From Sipunculus nudus (Eukaryota; Annelida; Sipuncula; Golfingiida; Sipunculidae), in the NCBI GenBank assembly GCA_026874595.1, contig CM049317.1:59926618-59990617 (forward strand): a DNA stretch of 64,000 nt, given 5' to 3'. Within the stretch, counting starts at the first letter, position 1. Each line of letters begins with the position of its first letter. Positions 48,225 to 61,577 of the stretch are shown piece after piece. The notes under the pieces were generated by a model. That model did no database searches and was not told where the DNA came from. It worked only from the letters and a program-made list of their open reading frames with translations. A program made the translations under genes and the position numbers.

Positions 48225-51200
48225 AGCTCTCTCCTATCCTATTTTTTGGTTTTCTAGAGATCTCTGACAGTCACTTTTAGATGCAGCCCTTGTATACATA
48301 TTTCACTCTCTTCATTATCATGACATGTATCTATTCATCTGTTTTTACACTCAATGAACTCTGTCGCATCACAGTTTGTCATCACCGTCAGACTGCCTGG
48401 CAATATAACAAATGTCCAATCTGACCTAATTAGCTTTTACATCTGGAGACTTAGTTAATATCAAGGACAACTTTGTACACAGCAATACAGAAACAAGAAC
48501 TTCTGAAAAGTAAAAGGGCACATTACATATACATATATAATTGTGACAATAGTCCTAGAACATATGATACGTATATAAATGACTAAAGCTATATATATAT
48601 ATATATATATATATGACTAAAGTCTTAACCATTGTAAAGGATTTATCTGGTTTTTCAAATATCACAGAATGACTCAGATAGATGTAGTAAACAAAACAGG
48701 TTGACCTTATGAATTCTGGAGTTTAAATCACAAGGGAACACGGAGGTATCACGAGGGAACACTGAGGTATATATTTTTCATCTTCAAGTTTTCTGTTATG
48801 TACAGAAGTAAACATAAGATTCAGTTAAATGATTGTTCTGTTTATCTGTTGTTCTGTTTGTAAGTCTGCTTGTGTGAAAATTATTATGCAAAGAAGCAGC
48901 AGTAAGAATAGTTTTGATAGCTTGTGTATCTTTATAAAATAGATCTCGAACAGTTCATCATGGATTTTCATGAAATTATTCAAAAACTTGGGCCATGAAG
49001 CAAGGGAACAATTTATGTCAGAATGTGATCAGGACTGAAATCAGTTATTGTGGAGGTGTGTGCTCTCTGACTGCTATTGAATGAATCCTTACAAATGTTG
49101 TGAGAACTTGGCCTTAATGGGAATAAACTTTGCAGAAATGCACAGTTTCAATTTCTTCATTAAGGTCATTTCAAGCTTTTCAATGACAGCAATTTAAAAT
49201 TAAAATTTTTATATGCATGGCCTCCTGTACCATCTCATAAGTCATTTGATCCCAATCTTTTTTATTTAATTCATCATTTTCAAAAATAAGTCTACAGTTT
49301 AGAAAGAATATGAGACTTGTGTTGACAAGTTTAAGCATGCTTTTGCCTTGTTATTCTGCCTGAGCTAGACATTAGAAAGAATTTCAAGGTCTTATTTGAG
49401 AAATTTCCCAATTTTGCTTAATTCTAGCACTTTCAAGGATTTGGAATAAAATATTTTTACATTCTTAAGCTTTTTGGACCACTGCAATTTTGCTACAATG
49501 ACTGTGGAAATGTTACCATAAATTGCAGCATTAGCTTAGATTGTGTCTCACTCCAGAGATCCAACTATGCAACAAATGCCAAAGCTCCAATTTAAAGTCT
49601 CACTTCATGTACTTATTTGAGGTTGCGGAGTAACAAATCTCCAGCTGAACTCGTAACCAGCTGGGGAATGATACAATTAATACTGTACTTTAATTAACAG
49701 CCTGTACTCTATAGACATTATTCTCTATGGGATGACAATAAAAGCTTCTCTGATGTGAAAAGTTGCTTTGAGCGGGGCGAGATTTGTTCTGGCAAGTTTA
49801 ATTACCTAACAATCCATATTACACGCGGCAGCCATGATAATTATTATTGTGGCGCTACATAAGTCATTGTAGATGCAATTTTCCATTTTTCTTCATGCGT
49901 GGTGAACAATCAGCTAAAATACTAACACGGTCATAAAACTCTGGCAATAGCTCATCTGAGAACCAGTTCAATATCGATCCTGAATGCGCCTGCCACCCCA
50001 CTGTCATACTTAATTCATGAATCGCATGTACTTACAAAGATGCTAACATTAATACAGACTGATATGGGCCAAAACCTGGTAGATCTTCACTTCAAATCCC
50101 ATGGGTCATTCTGTTTTCTTTTATCTCACGTCACGCATCTCCAGACTATAATTCATGCCTCTATAAATCAATAATCTCATTTTGCTCACCGTATAAAAGT
50201 GTACACATAATCATCTACACACATATACTCTTTACTCTACTATCAAGGATCACTCGGGTGTTCACATATATCCTGCCTAGAGTACTTTTAGTTATTTAAC
50301 AATGTACCTATAATCTCAGGTATGCAAACAGTCACTTAACTCCACTCCTCTGATCTCTTATAGGTATTAAAAGAGAATGCAGTGAGGCAATCTAAATATA
50401 CTGAAGTGCTATAAATGGTAGCTTTAAAATACACCAGTTACATGATTCTGTACTCACTCTGTCTCTAACTGGTATTAAACCAAAGCACTGAGGCAATCTG
50501 AATTTTCTGAAGTGCTAAATGGCTCCTTCATGACAAAGCTAAGTTATATGACAAAGAAATACCCTGATATAAGTACTTCTGAAGCCAGTCCTTGCAACCT
50601 CAGTATTTGTTTGGATTAACTGAAGGGCTTAATGTACTAATTCATCCCTTTTCAGGATACAATCTGCCCCTCAACAGTTGAGTGGTTTCATAAGCAAATT
50701 CTGTATTTATGTTAGGAATTGGCTGTAATTTCATTATCGACATCAGAAAAATTGACTGACCTTTACTGACTGATAAAAAGAAATAATCATTTGTTTAGAA
50801 GTTTGAATTTTCATACCATATATAGACCAGAATCATCTCAACTGATATGTAGGCCAACATTCCCACTAACGATGTCATAATTCTATTGCTTATTCAGGAA
50901 TTAAGTTTTTTACTAAACACAGACTTTTCTCTAGCTTGACTGCATAATGTATATAAAAGTATGTATTTACTCATCATAAAGCCTAAGTTACATGCAAAAT
51001 TTACAATGGATTATGGCACTGAAACATCAATCATCAGATCATTTGCATCAACCTGACCAATAACCAATTACAATTGAACATCAACCCATCACTTTGTAAT
51101 TTCATTCCCTATGGACTGCCCTTCTTGATACCACACATTCAATGTGGATCAACCTAAAAAAATTTTTTTCAATCAGCTGATTGCTCTACTGAATGGTGAT

Positions 51201-52128
51201 TCAAGTTCAAACCCTGCTGACTTGGCAGGTCACTTTAAAAGGTTAGGGTTTGGCAGGGTTCTAACTCTCTGTTAAAGGTCCCGTAACATTAGGAAATGTG
51301 TACTACACTAATTTCTACACTAGTCATCATGGAAGAAAACCACATTACAATTCAAGAACGGTACTTTCTATGCACAGACAGATCTTCAAGGAGGGTACAA
51401 GTAAATTAAAAGCCATCACCATAGCAACATGGAAGTAAAATGGCCATGGAGCAGGTGTTCTTATAAAAAATGAAGACTTGAGCAAAACACAAAAAGTCAC
51501 ACAAGAGAGGTTAAAGTTTAAAGAAAGAAGAGGGGGGTGGGGTAGCAGGGTGTCACTCAAGTTCAAGCATCCTACACATTCTTGGGAAATGCAGTTAAGA
51601 CACTTTCAACCCTTACTCTTTGAATGAAACTTGACATTAAAATCCAGGTTTTACATTTTCAAGCCATGAAAACCGCCTTTTTTTCTATTCTCAATGCTGC
51701 TTGGTCTTGCAAACAAAGAGGTGACACTGTAAAGAATGTCAGAACTTCTACCTCAATATACAGCCCATTCTGCAACTGGTTAAACAGGAGACTTCAATGA
51801 AGAGATGTGAATTGGACCACATTTGGTGATGAAGAACATGCACATATTGTGTGGAATGATGTTTCAGCATCTCTGAGCCCTCACCTGAGAATGCTCATTA
51901 CTTATACATGTGACAATCAAAAATATTGATGTTATAAACTTAGAACTCACCTATGTGATGTTAAGATTTCCTAAGATCTCCCGTCTCCAAGTTTCCTGCC
52001 AATATCAGGCAAGTGCTCTGTGCTTCCAATTATCACCTGTGAAAGAAAACAAAGGTACCTTGAAACTATATGAAAGGTGAATGGCAATGGAGATAGAAAT
52101 GTGATACATAAATATCAAATCTTCTTTA
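48225..52128. other. non-coding; one TAAT-rich unique block; one SINE-like head
   Basis: The block 49600-49890 has several homeodomain-type TAATTA words and is unusually balanced in composition. At 51181-51215 a tRNA-like pair TTGCTCTACTGAATGG and AAGTTCAAACCCTG suggests a SINE head on +. A TA run lies at 48591-48614. No gene is supported. Confidence 0.4.
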
Positions 52129-52160
52129 ACTAGAACTTTCCAGGGTTAATATAACCCACA
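52129..52160 (+). other. possible orphan Helentron-like 5' end
   Basis: AACTAGAACTTTCCA is followed by the perfect hairpin GGGTTA-ATA-TAACCC, which repeats the tag-plus-hairpin layout of elements A, B and C. No matching 3' hairpin or microsatellite was found downstream, so it may be a truncated copy or chance. Confidence 0.3.
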
Positions 52161-52189
52161 GATCACATTATACACAATATAGAGATGTA

Positions 52190-52640
52190 GTCCAAACCTT
52201 GGCAAACCTTGACCAAGGCTTCCAAGATCATGACCATATCCAACACTATAAAACCTCAAACCAAGACCAAGGATCTGAGACTGAGATCTCAAGACCACAT
52301 GTTTACAACACCATCATCTAACCCTTGTACAAGATTAGGTTGAGCACTACAAAATATCAGGGAATCCTTCAAAAGAAATTGATGTGATATTGCTACAGGA
52401 CCAACAGAAAACAAAGTCAGTGTGGACATGTGACTGTTTTTTGTTGAGAAAATTAAGGTTAAACAGAGAAAAAATGACACATTTATATATTGTATGGTAT
52501 ACAGATATAAAAACCTGAATGATGTTTTGGTCTTAAGGTCAAGCCTAGAATAGAGACAGAGCTCTTCAAGATCAAGACCAAGACTGACACCAGTACCCCT
52601 GATCAGGACAGTGACTGAGACCCAAAACAACTGACCTTGA
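52190..52640. repeat. GACCAAGAC-type low-complexity repeat
   Basis: Short copies of AAACCAAGACCAAGG, GAGACTGAGATC and AAGATCAAGACCAAGACTG, matching the vocabulary at 43.86-44.45 kb. The 122-codon minus frame here is a by-product. Confidence 0.45.
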
Positions 52641-55600
52641 GAACATTCTCTACACAAAACTAGCCTTCAAAAGGGGCCTATATATTTGCCAATGGGACGG
52701 GAAGTTTCCCACAAATTAGGCATAACTTGCAAGCCTGCTTTTTTCAAAGAGGAAAACTTGTTTGTTCTGTTCGTTAAATGGAATCTACAGGATCTGGTTT
52801 TCCATGTTTTGCTCTGTAGCATCGTAGAATCATGTCATCCTGACCTAATTCTTGTGCTTACAATGATTATGACACAAGCTTGGTTAATGAATGGCCAGAC
52901 GACTGAAGGAACACAAGTGATCAATCACTATACCTCAGCAAGCTGAGCTGACGATCTGTTGCTAAGAGACACATTCTGGCCGGAAAGATTTTCAATTGAA
53001 TAACCACACTGAAAGTAAAGTGATTGCATGCTTTTGTGCTGGTTTCAAACAACTTGACTGTATCATTAAAATTTTGCTGGCAACAGGACTATAAATCCAG
53101 TCATGCTATTGAGAAAGTCAAGATTCAAGTACAACTGAACAATAGTTGTAATTTCAGCCCTGGGGAACTTCTCACCAAAATCAATCATTCTTCATCAGTT
53201 CCGTAACAATGATTCAAACTGAGATTCATGAGGCTGCATGTGTAGTTTTAGTTAGTTAACCTAAAACCTACAGCAAGACAGCTGAGCCAGCCTGCTGTGA
53301 CAGTAGCTGCTAATTACAATATGTGTAGCAGCTAGCACTTTTGCCCCTCAGACAAAAGTCTACCAACATGTCAGAGTGGCACTACATGCTATTTTGCAAA
53401 ATCCACTTAAAATTTTTATGAGGAAGCAAATCGCTTCATCATTTTTTAAATGCCTCACCCCTTTTCAAGTATCATGTCTCTTCATATAAACCAGACTCAC
53501 CATGATTTGTTTCTTTGCTTTCTTACAACACTTACCGTGTGTGAAACTAACCTTCCAGTATAACTCAGCATACTGGTAATTAAATTTTCTTGCATGAATT
53601 TCATGAATTTCTGACTACATAAAAATGTGTCTTTTAAAGGTTATATGACTGACAACCAAATTCTGCAAGGGGCAGGAAGTAATGGCCATCCAACACTATA
53701 GAAGCAGAATTTACATTTTAGTTTTTATATTCTCATGCATTTTCCTAATGTCATAGTCAAAGCCTTATGTTAAGATTGTGTACAAATGTTACAGTATGGA
53801 CTATGTACAGCCATTGCAGTGAACTTTTACAATTACTGTCATGACTTAAAAAGTAGGCCCTATCATTCAAATTAGGACACCTAATGTGTGGAATTTTAAA
53901 AGTCAATCTTGACATTCATATATAAGAAACCAGATAGGTTTCCTGACTCAGCTATTCAGCCTAGAATATGCAGACATCAGTTGTAGAAATCTTTCCTGTT
54001 CACCTTTATAATGTGAAATATGAACTGAAACAATTCTAGGTATTTGCCATTTTAGTAATTTTGCCTGATAAATTATATAATAAAAAACTCCAGCAGAACA
54101 GTTCAGTTTAACAGTGGTCTTGAAATGAATATCACGGACATACAGACACACATACACACTTACTTCAGTTCTCATAACATGCTTTTAAATGTGGATTTCT
54201 AACTGTGAGGGATACCCTTAAATTACAGGAGTACACATAAATTAAGAGAAAACTATCACACAAGTGACAGTAATGTAAAGTGTGTTTGTCATCATGCTTG
54301 TTTACTGAAAAGCCTGTATCTATAAAACTGTTTTCATGAATTTTCAGTATTTAATTAAAAGATGAAAATATTTTCTCAACCTTCTCCAGCAAGGACAATT
54401 TAAAAACAGTGACAAGTATGAGATATGTGCTTATTTTCATCTTATGTACATTTTCACAAATAAATAAAGTTGGCTTATATTCAGTGGCCTCGAAGCTTTC
54501 TATAAGGACGCTATCTCCTAAATGTAACTACCAGCGTCATCTGCTATATATTTCATGCAGACCCTTGTATGCAAGCAAGCAGTCCTATGGAGAGAGTCAT
54601 GTCTATGTGGATGATTAATTTTTCAAACCTTATTCCTAGGTAAACACATCTTTCGGAAACATTATTCATACAGCCATTAACAGCATTGGCCTATGGTTTA
54701 AACATGTGACCCACAGGTCATGGTGCTCAGCTGATGACCACATCCTGAGCCAATGAACTACAGGTAATATTTTGGTTGGCTTTATATTTACAGAGTCAAA
54801 TTCTTTTCAGTTTTTAAGTATTCAGTGTGTTGCATGGATTTTATTCTCATGTCTTACCTTTTTGATTTAGTCACCTACAGTATTTAAATTATTTTATTAA
54901 TTATTATATATGTGAACAAAATCTTAACAGCCTGAGAAGGATCACAGGAACAACATCAAAGGAACAGAAATTCTTGTTCATTGTTATCATATCATACAAA
55001 AAGTTGCATGTTATTATAAACCTGTGATTTATGAGTAACATCAACAATATATTGCCATTCACAATATAAATCCCTGGCCTTTCAACTTTTGATGCTATAG
55101 GTATGGATAATATGCAAAAAAATGACTGCAATGCCAATATCAAGGCTACACAGTGCAAATGTGTCTGTTTAACTGTGTGGATGAGGTCCCTTATTTATGA
55201 AGGTTTTTTATTTTTTTTTTGCAATAATTTCTCTTTAATGAATATTCTGACTTTGTAACCTTGCACACATATCACCAAAGGAAGTACCTTCACACCTCAG
55301 GGAAAGGACAACCTGTTGATTTGCAGACTGTCAAAGGGCATCCTGTATTCTAATTTTTACCACTGAGCTCACAAAAATTTTTTTAAATAAGTTGTGTCCA
55401 CTAAAGTAAAAAAAATAATCACATTGACTTTTTTCCAATCTTAGGATCTTGAATCAGATTTGAGAGAAAAAAAAAGTGAAATTTATATTTTTTCTGACTG
55501 GAAGGAAACCATTTGTTTGTTGCACTCAAACTTTGACTTGATTGCATTTCCGGAAAATTTGTCTTGCATAACTGATTAAATTACCCTTGATCAATGAGAA

Positions 55601-57898
55601 TAACAAACTGTATAATTATCCTGGCAGCAATGATCAATCTGATCAAAATTACAATTTTCAAGAGTCAAGGCCTGGCTATGTTTTAAGAATGTCAATACTA
55701 TGAGACTGATGGTTATGGAGCATTGGTTGGGTAATTCATTTTATCAAGAATTGTGACAAGATACTTTGCTGTTAATGAAATTCTAGATTTTTATATATTT
55801 GATTCAACAGGAAGTTAATGATGGCTCAGCTATATGTGTAATATGACTGTTATTATCTGTCAACTTCAAAGTAAAAACAAACTTAAAGAAGAGAACCATG
55901 GGTCAAAGCACTCAGCTTAATTTTCCTATGACCTAAAAAATCAAATCCTGGTACAAGAAAAGAGGTAACAGTTTTTTATATCGTTGCACTTGAAAATGTA
56001 AATCCTAACGCTACAGCCTGCCATTTGGCTGTATTATTAATAAGTCTGCCCTGAATGTATAGTTTCCTTTGTTCTCAATACAATGATTGTACATGCAATA
56101 AAAGCTAGAGCATTTATTCTGTCTCTATACACAGAAAAGGGCTCCCCAGCTTGTTAAAGATAATGTTCAATATGCCAAATATGACATAATCAAATTATTT
56201 ACATATTAAATGTCATGATAGTGGAAAGTCAAATGGCACATGAGTAAGAACTATTAAGTGCTGACATCCAATATTTCTAAATGTTTATAAGTCTTATAAC
56301 ATACCAGGACATATTTATGCCTCCTCTCTGGCTCTGAGAATGACTTAAATTCAACTGAGGTAACAATCCTCATTTGACTTTGAAAAGACAGGAATGTAGT
56401 TTTGAATGTTGGCCTGAAAATGATTTAAAAAGATTTCCACCCCTAAAAGCTTTTCTAAATGCTAAATCATGAATGATGTGACACGTTTAGGCTGTTAATG
56501 ACACAGCCCAGGAGACCAATTTGTGAGATATTTCTGGAGTCTGTACAAAATATTTATGAACCATATCTGCTCTGATATCCTGCTCCTGTGATAATGAGAC
56601 AGCTAACAATGCTCCCCGCGATATGTCAATTCCTGATGGTAACAGTGTCTGTGTCTCATCTAAACAATTTTATCATAGTCTATTGGATATATAAACATGT
56701 TAATATGGATGTATACACATGTTTTCTGAAATGTGTTTCTATTTTTTGTCTATCTTTTATGGGAATTAAGCCTATTATAGTTGAAAATTTAAAAAAAATA
56801 AATTGTACATTTAAAACTTGAATACACTATAAAATCATAATTTTGAGACTTTGTGATGTCAAAAGTCTCGAGATTTTATACCTATATATCAACATGATGG
56901 CATGAGATCTTCTGAAGCTGTTACAGGTATGCTAGAATAAATGATTTTTAGTCAAATATCTAAAATTCATTAAATATTTTAAAATCTTAATTAAATCAGT
57001 CAATGAATCAAAACATTCCATTTACCAATACCTATAACATATTTAGCATACATACATGTCAAGGGGTCCCAGGAACTAGTTTGTAAATATAATAAATATT
57101 AAGGAAAAACTGAAACAATTAATGTACATTTTACATGCTCATGGACAGCTCTGAGCCCTTAAACCAAGGGCAGATCCAGGATTTTGTTGAAAGGAGTGGT
57201 TCACCATATACTAGACAAAATTTGGAAATATAGCCTTACACAATATCTTCATTTTCATCCCCCAAAACTGGAGATTTTTTTTATTCTTCCAGAATTTTTA
57301 AGGAATCCATCCACTTACAGTTAATATTTATTTTAAACGCAAATTATATTGCTATCAATCAAAATAACCTTCAAAATTTACAATTTCATTTTCTTGCACA
57401 GAAAACACTGTTACTCTTTCTCACATTTCAAAAAGCCTGTGGGAACCAACCAACTGGTGTTGTTTACCAAGAAAGAAACCTTCCTTCCTGATAACAAAAT
57501 AACAGAACACAGTGCATATTTCTGCTTTAAACATACGAGGGTATTACAATATATCTTAATTACAACCAGATGGTAAAAAGTTTGTATAAGCTTAGATGTG
57601 ATATAATTTGCAATGTTAAATACTGAAAACCAAAGTATTATCATATGACCTTGAGATGAAAGTCCCTTACAGATATGCAAACCCTGAGCTATTGGAGTTT
57701 GGTTAATTAATTTTAGTACATCCATTTAAAGAAACAGACTAAACTTTAAAAATTGCATCATAGTATACCTACCTTTCAAAGGTTCAAACAGACCTTTGGG
57801 ACACTGCAGAACTTAGTTTGTATATAGAAATGCCAGGGTACCAGTAATGAATAGTGCTAAATCACACTTCGTGGATAACTGTATGATATCCCTAATGA
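52641..57898. other. non-coding stretch
   Basis: No gene is supported. Possible conserved-type blocks lie at 52840-53000 and 56470-56670, judged only by balanced composition and lack of repeats. A tRNA-like pair at 55900-55955 (GGGTCAAAGCACTCAG and AAAATCAAATCC) may be a decayed SINE head. GGGCAGATCCAGGATTTTG at 57169 resembles a MITE end. Confidence 0.4.
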
Positions 57899-58174
57899 CT
57901 AAGTTTCAGTAACAACAGAGAAAATCCGGCCAGAACCCTGGTAACTATGATAATAGCCAGCCATCTCTGTTGTGTGTTTTGAGTGGTTTGTGCAATCATT
58001 TGTCAATGCAAAAAAAGTGCCGACCTGAGGTGGAGGAATGTAGGCCTCAACATGTGGACTTGCAAAACCTGTCTCATAATACAAGGCCAGGCTTGGCAGT
58101 GTGTGCTGACTGCGAAATGGTCGCTCAGCTTTCTGTGATGTATGTTTAATTGGCATGAAATTGTGTTTACGACA
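57899..58174 (-). CDS. candidate terminal exon, unknown protein
   Basis: This open frame encodes 91 residues plus a TAG stop and begins right after a pyrimidine-containing acceptor (TTTTTTCATGCCATATATCCAG, ending at 58175) in phase 0. The peptide has non-repetitive, protein-like composition (for example LPSLALYYETGFASPHVEAY and EMAGYYHSYQGSGRIFSVV) with several Tyr/Phe and few Leu runs, unlike chance frames here. The open frame extends 5' of the acceptor to an ATG at 58243, so an unspliced reading is possible. No family recognised and no partner exon seen. A plus frame (58142-58432) partly overlaps and is less protein-like. Confidence 0.42.
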   Translation of the reverse strand, partial: CRKHNFMPIKHTSQKAERPFRSQHTLPSLALYYETGFASPHVEAYIPPPQVGTFFALTNDCTNHSKHTTEMAGYYHSYQGSGRIFSVVTET

Positions 58175-58243
58175 CTGGATATATGGCATGAAAAAACAGG
58201 ACTTTTCAGTATGATATATGCCAGGTGGAGAACTAGAACACAA

Positions 58244-58675
58244 TGGATGCTTATTCCCGGAAAAGGTTTTCCTTGCTATCTGTTTCAGATCAGAAACATG
58301 TGTTCTTTACTCTTCAATGTCCATAGCTTAACCATATACCATGTTGTTCATTTTGTCAGGTCAACACTGGCCAGGACCACACAGAAATTCCAGCAGAACT
58401 TAACCACGGTAAAATCGGTAAATGACATGTAATGGACCTGACATCTGCCTTCACAGCATTTTTTCTATTCTCAAAATGACTCTCACTTATGATCAATGTT
58501 AATATTTAAAAAGTTGCATATGAAATAACAATACATTATTAGGCAAAAATTCTTGACCAGATTGAATAAGCTTTTTATGTCTGAAAAAAATGGACAACAG
58601 GCTTTAAATCTGGTGTGAAATAATTTTTTAACCAAACAATATCATCTTGTACCAGTCACAAATGACATCAAATTT
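58244..58675. other. non-coding stretch
   Basis: Separates the candidate exon from element C. No gene or repeat is supported. Confidence 0.45.
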
Positions 58676-61577
58676 AACTAGACATTTCTTGGCACCGCAG
58701 GTGCCAGAGTATCCCCAGACATAGTAGGCCCCCCCCCCCCCTTTAAGAACAGACCCCCATTTTTAGCAGCATATACTGACACTTGGCATATTTATTGTTT
58801 CTTCCATCCAACAATCCACAATCTTGTTGAAGATGTTGGTCCTGTGACCTTGATCTTTTTAAAGATGTGTCCTGTGACCTTGACCTTTGACCTCATGACC
58901 CAAAAATCAATTTGGGTCTTGCTTTTCCAATGGGACATATGCAAGTCAAGTTTGAAATCTATACATCAATAAAGCAGGAATGATCATCCAGAAACTAATT
59001 TTTTTTAACAGGTGGCTCCTGTGACCTTCACCTTTGACCTTGTGACCTTAAATTGATAGTTTTCTTCCTCTCTTGGCAGGAGAACTATATGTGCAAGATG
59101 GAAGATCTGAGATGAAATGTTTGGCTGAAAATGCATCCACATCTTTTAAAAGATGTGTCCTGTGACCTTGACCTTTGACCTCATGACCCCAAAATCAATT
59201 TTGGTCTTGCTTTTCCAATGGGACATATACAAGTCAAGTTTGAAAACCATACATCAATAAAAGCAGGAATTATCATCCAGAAACTAATTTTTGGACAGAT
59301 GGCTCCTGTGACCTTCACCTTTGACCTTGTGACCTGAAAATTGATAGGGGTTTTTCACTCTTGGCAGGTGAACTATATATGCAAGATGAAAGATCTGAGA
59401 TGAATTGTTTGGCTGAAAATGCATCCACAATCTTTATAAAGATGTGTCCTGTGACCTTGACCTTTGACCTCATGACCCCAAAATCAATTCGGGTCTTGCT
59501 TTTCCAATGGGTCAAATACAAGTCAAGTTTGAAATCCATACATCAATAAAAGAAGGAATTATCATCCAGAAACTAATTTTTGGACAGATGGCTCCTGTGA
59601 CCTTCACCTTTGACCTTGTGACCTCAAAACTGATAGGGTTCTTCCTCTCTTGGCAGGTGAACTATATGTGCAAGATGAAAGATCTGAGATGAAATGTTTG
59701 GCTGAAAATGCATCCACATCTTTTTAAAGATGTGTCCTGTGACCTTGACCTTTGACCTCATGACCCCAAAATCAATTCAGGTCTTGCTTTTCCAATGGGT
59801 CATATACAAGTCAAGTTTGAAATCAATACATCAATAAAAAGCAGGAATTATCATCCAGAAACTAATTTTTGGACAGATGGCTCCTGTGACCTTCACCTTT
59901 GACCCTGTGACCTCAAAATTAATAGGGGTCTTCCACTCTTAGCAGGTGAACTATATGTGCAAGATGAACGATCTGAGATGAATTATTTGGCTGAAATTGC
60001 ATCCACAACCTTTTTAAAGAGGTTTCCTGTGACCTTGACCTTTGACCTCATGACCCCTAAATCAATTCAGGTCTTGCTTTTCCAATGGGTCAAATACAAG
60101 TCAAGTTTGAAATCCATACATCAATAAAAGAAGAAATTATCATCCAGAAACTAATTTTTGGACAGATAGCTCCTGTGGCCTTGACCTTTGACCTTGTGAC
60201 CCCAAAATTTATATGGATTATCCACTATTGGCAAGTGAGCTATATATTCAAGATGGAAGACCTGGGATGAAAGTTTGGCTTAAAATGCATCCACATCTTT
60301 TTAAAGATGTGTCCTGTGACCTTGACCTTTGACCTCATGACCCCAAAATCAATTTGGGTCTTGCTTTTCCAATGGGACATATACAAGTCAAGTTTGAAAT
60401 CCATACATCAATAAAAGCAGGAATTATCATCCAGAAACTAATTTTTGGACAGATGGCTCCTGTGACCTTCACCTTTGACCTTGTGACCTCAAAACTGATA
60501 GGGGTCTTCCTCTATTGGCAGATGACTTATATGTGCAAGATGAAAGGTCTGAGATGAAATGTTTGGTTGAAAATGCATCCACAATCTTTTTAAAGATGTG
60601 TCCTGTGACCTTGACCTTTGACCTCATGACCCCAAAATCAATTGGAGTTTTGCTTTTTCAATGGGACATATATAAGTCAAATTTGAAATCAATACATCAA
60701 TAAAAGCAGGAATTACCATCCAGAAACTAATTTTTGGACAGATAGCTCCTGTGGCCTTGACCTTTGACCTTGTGACCCCAAAATTTATATGGATCATCCA
60801 TTATTGGCAAGTGAGCTATATATTCAAGATGGAAGACCTAGGATGAAAGTTTGTCTTAAAATGCATCCACAGTATCTTTTAAAATGCCAGTCCAGTGACC
60901 TTGACCTTTGACCTCATGACCCTAGAACCTATAGGGTTCTTACTTTAGTGGTGGGCCATACATAAGTCATGTTTGAAATCCATATGGCTATCAACACTGG
61001 AGATATCATAAGAGGTGTGTGATTTTCACCATATATGGCAATATTCAAGGTCAAGGCCACTATCATAGGAAAGGTCATGACCCCAATTTAAATAAACATC
61101 ATCCCATAACCCATACCTATGTATATGCATAATATAAAAGAAATCTGTCCATTAGTTTTTGACTTATAATGCTCACAGTACTGTAAGGTGGCAATTTTGG
61201 GGGTATTAAACGGTATGAAAACAAGTAAAGAATAATAGGTGGCGCCACCAGTTTCTGGAACATGACAACCCTATCCATGATCTTCCATCAACTTGATTTT
61301 GGGATAAATCCATGCAAGATTTCTTGAGATATTAAAGAATTTGTGTGATTTTCCCCAAAATTGGACCTATTCAAGGTCAAGGACACTGTCCTAGTATAGG
61401 TCATGACCTCATTTTAAATAGGCGTCGTCCTCTCACCCATATCTATACATATACCAAGTTTGGTAAAGTTCCGTGAAATATTTTTTGGGTTATCGCGCCA
61501 ACAAGATTTATATGCGGCGGCGGCGGCGGCGGGACCGGTATGAAAACATAGTATCCCCCGACTTTGTCTGGGGATAC
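58676..61577 (+). mobile_element. Helentron-like non-autonomous element C, 2.9 kb
   Basis: Parts in order: tag AACTAGA (58676-58682); perfect 6-bp hairpin GGCACC/GGTGCC (58691-58705); 5' word GTATCCCCAGACA (58709-58721); a poly-C of 13 (58729-58741); eight tandem monomers of about 289 bp; a unique arm with GGTGGCGCCACC (61238-61249); a CGG run (61515-61531); and a 3' hairpin GTATCCCC (61550-61557) / GGGGATAC (61570-61577). The outer 13 bp TGTCTGGGGATAC (61565-61577) is the perfect reverse complement of the 5' word. The right end shares AAAACATAGTATCC with element A. No protein is encoded; short frames are by-products of the monomers. Confidence 0.85.
58855..61000 (+). repeat. eight 289-bp tandem monomers of element C
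   Basis: The phrase CCTGTGACCTTGACCTTTGA starts at 58871, 59159, 59448, 59736, 60026, 60313 and 60602, and in mutated form at 60892. Spacings are 287-290 bp. Each monomer also has a second, related GTGACCTTCACCTTTGACC block about 145 bp later. The copy starting near 60170 and the one near 60750 share variant bases, suggesting a two-monomer (about 577 bp) duplication. Confidence 0.92.

Noticed and set aside
54700-54775. Possible tRNA-like SINE head
   Set aside because: Box B is too degenerate and no body match was found.
59315-60703. Series of similar 60-75 residue frames on both strands
   Set aside because: They recur once per 289-bp monomer of element C, and 289 is not a multiple of three, so no continuous protein exists.
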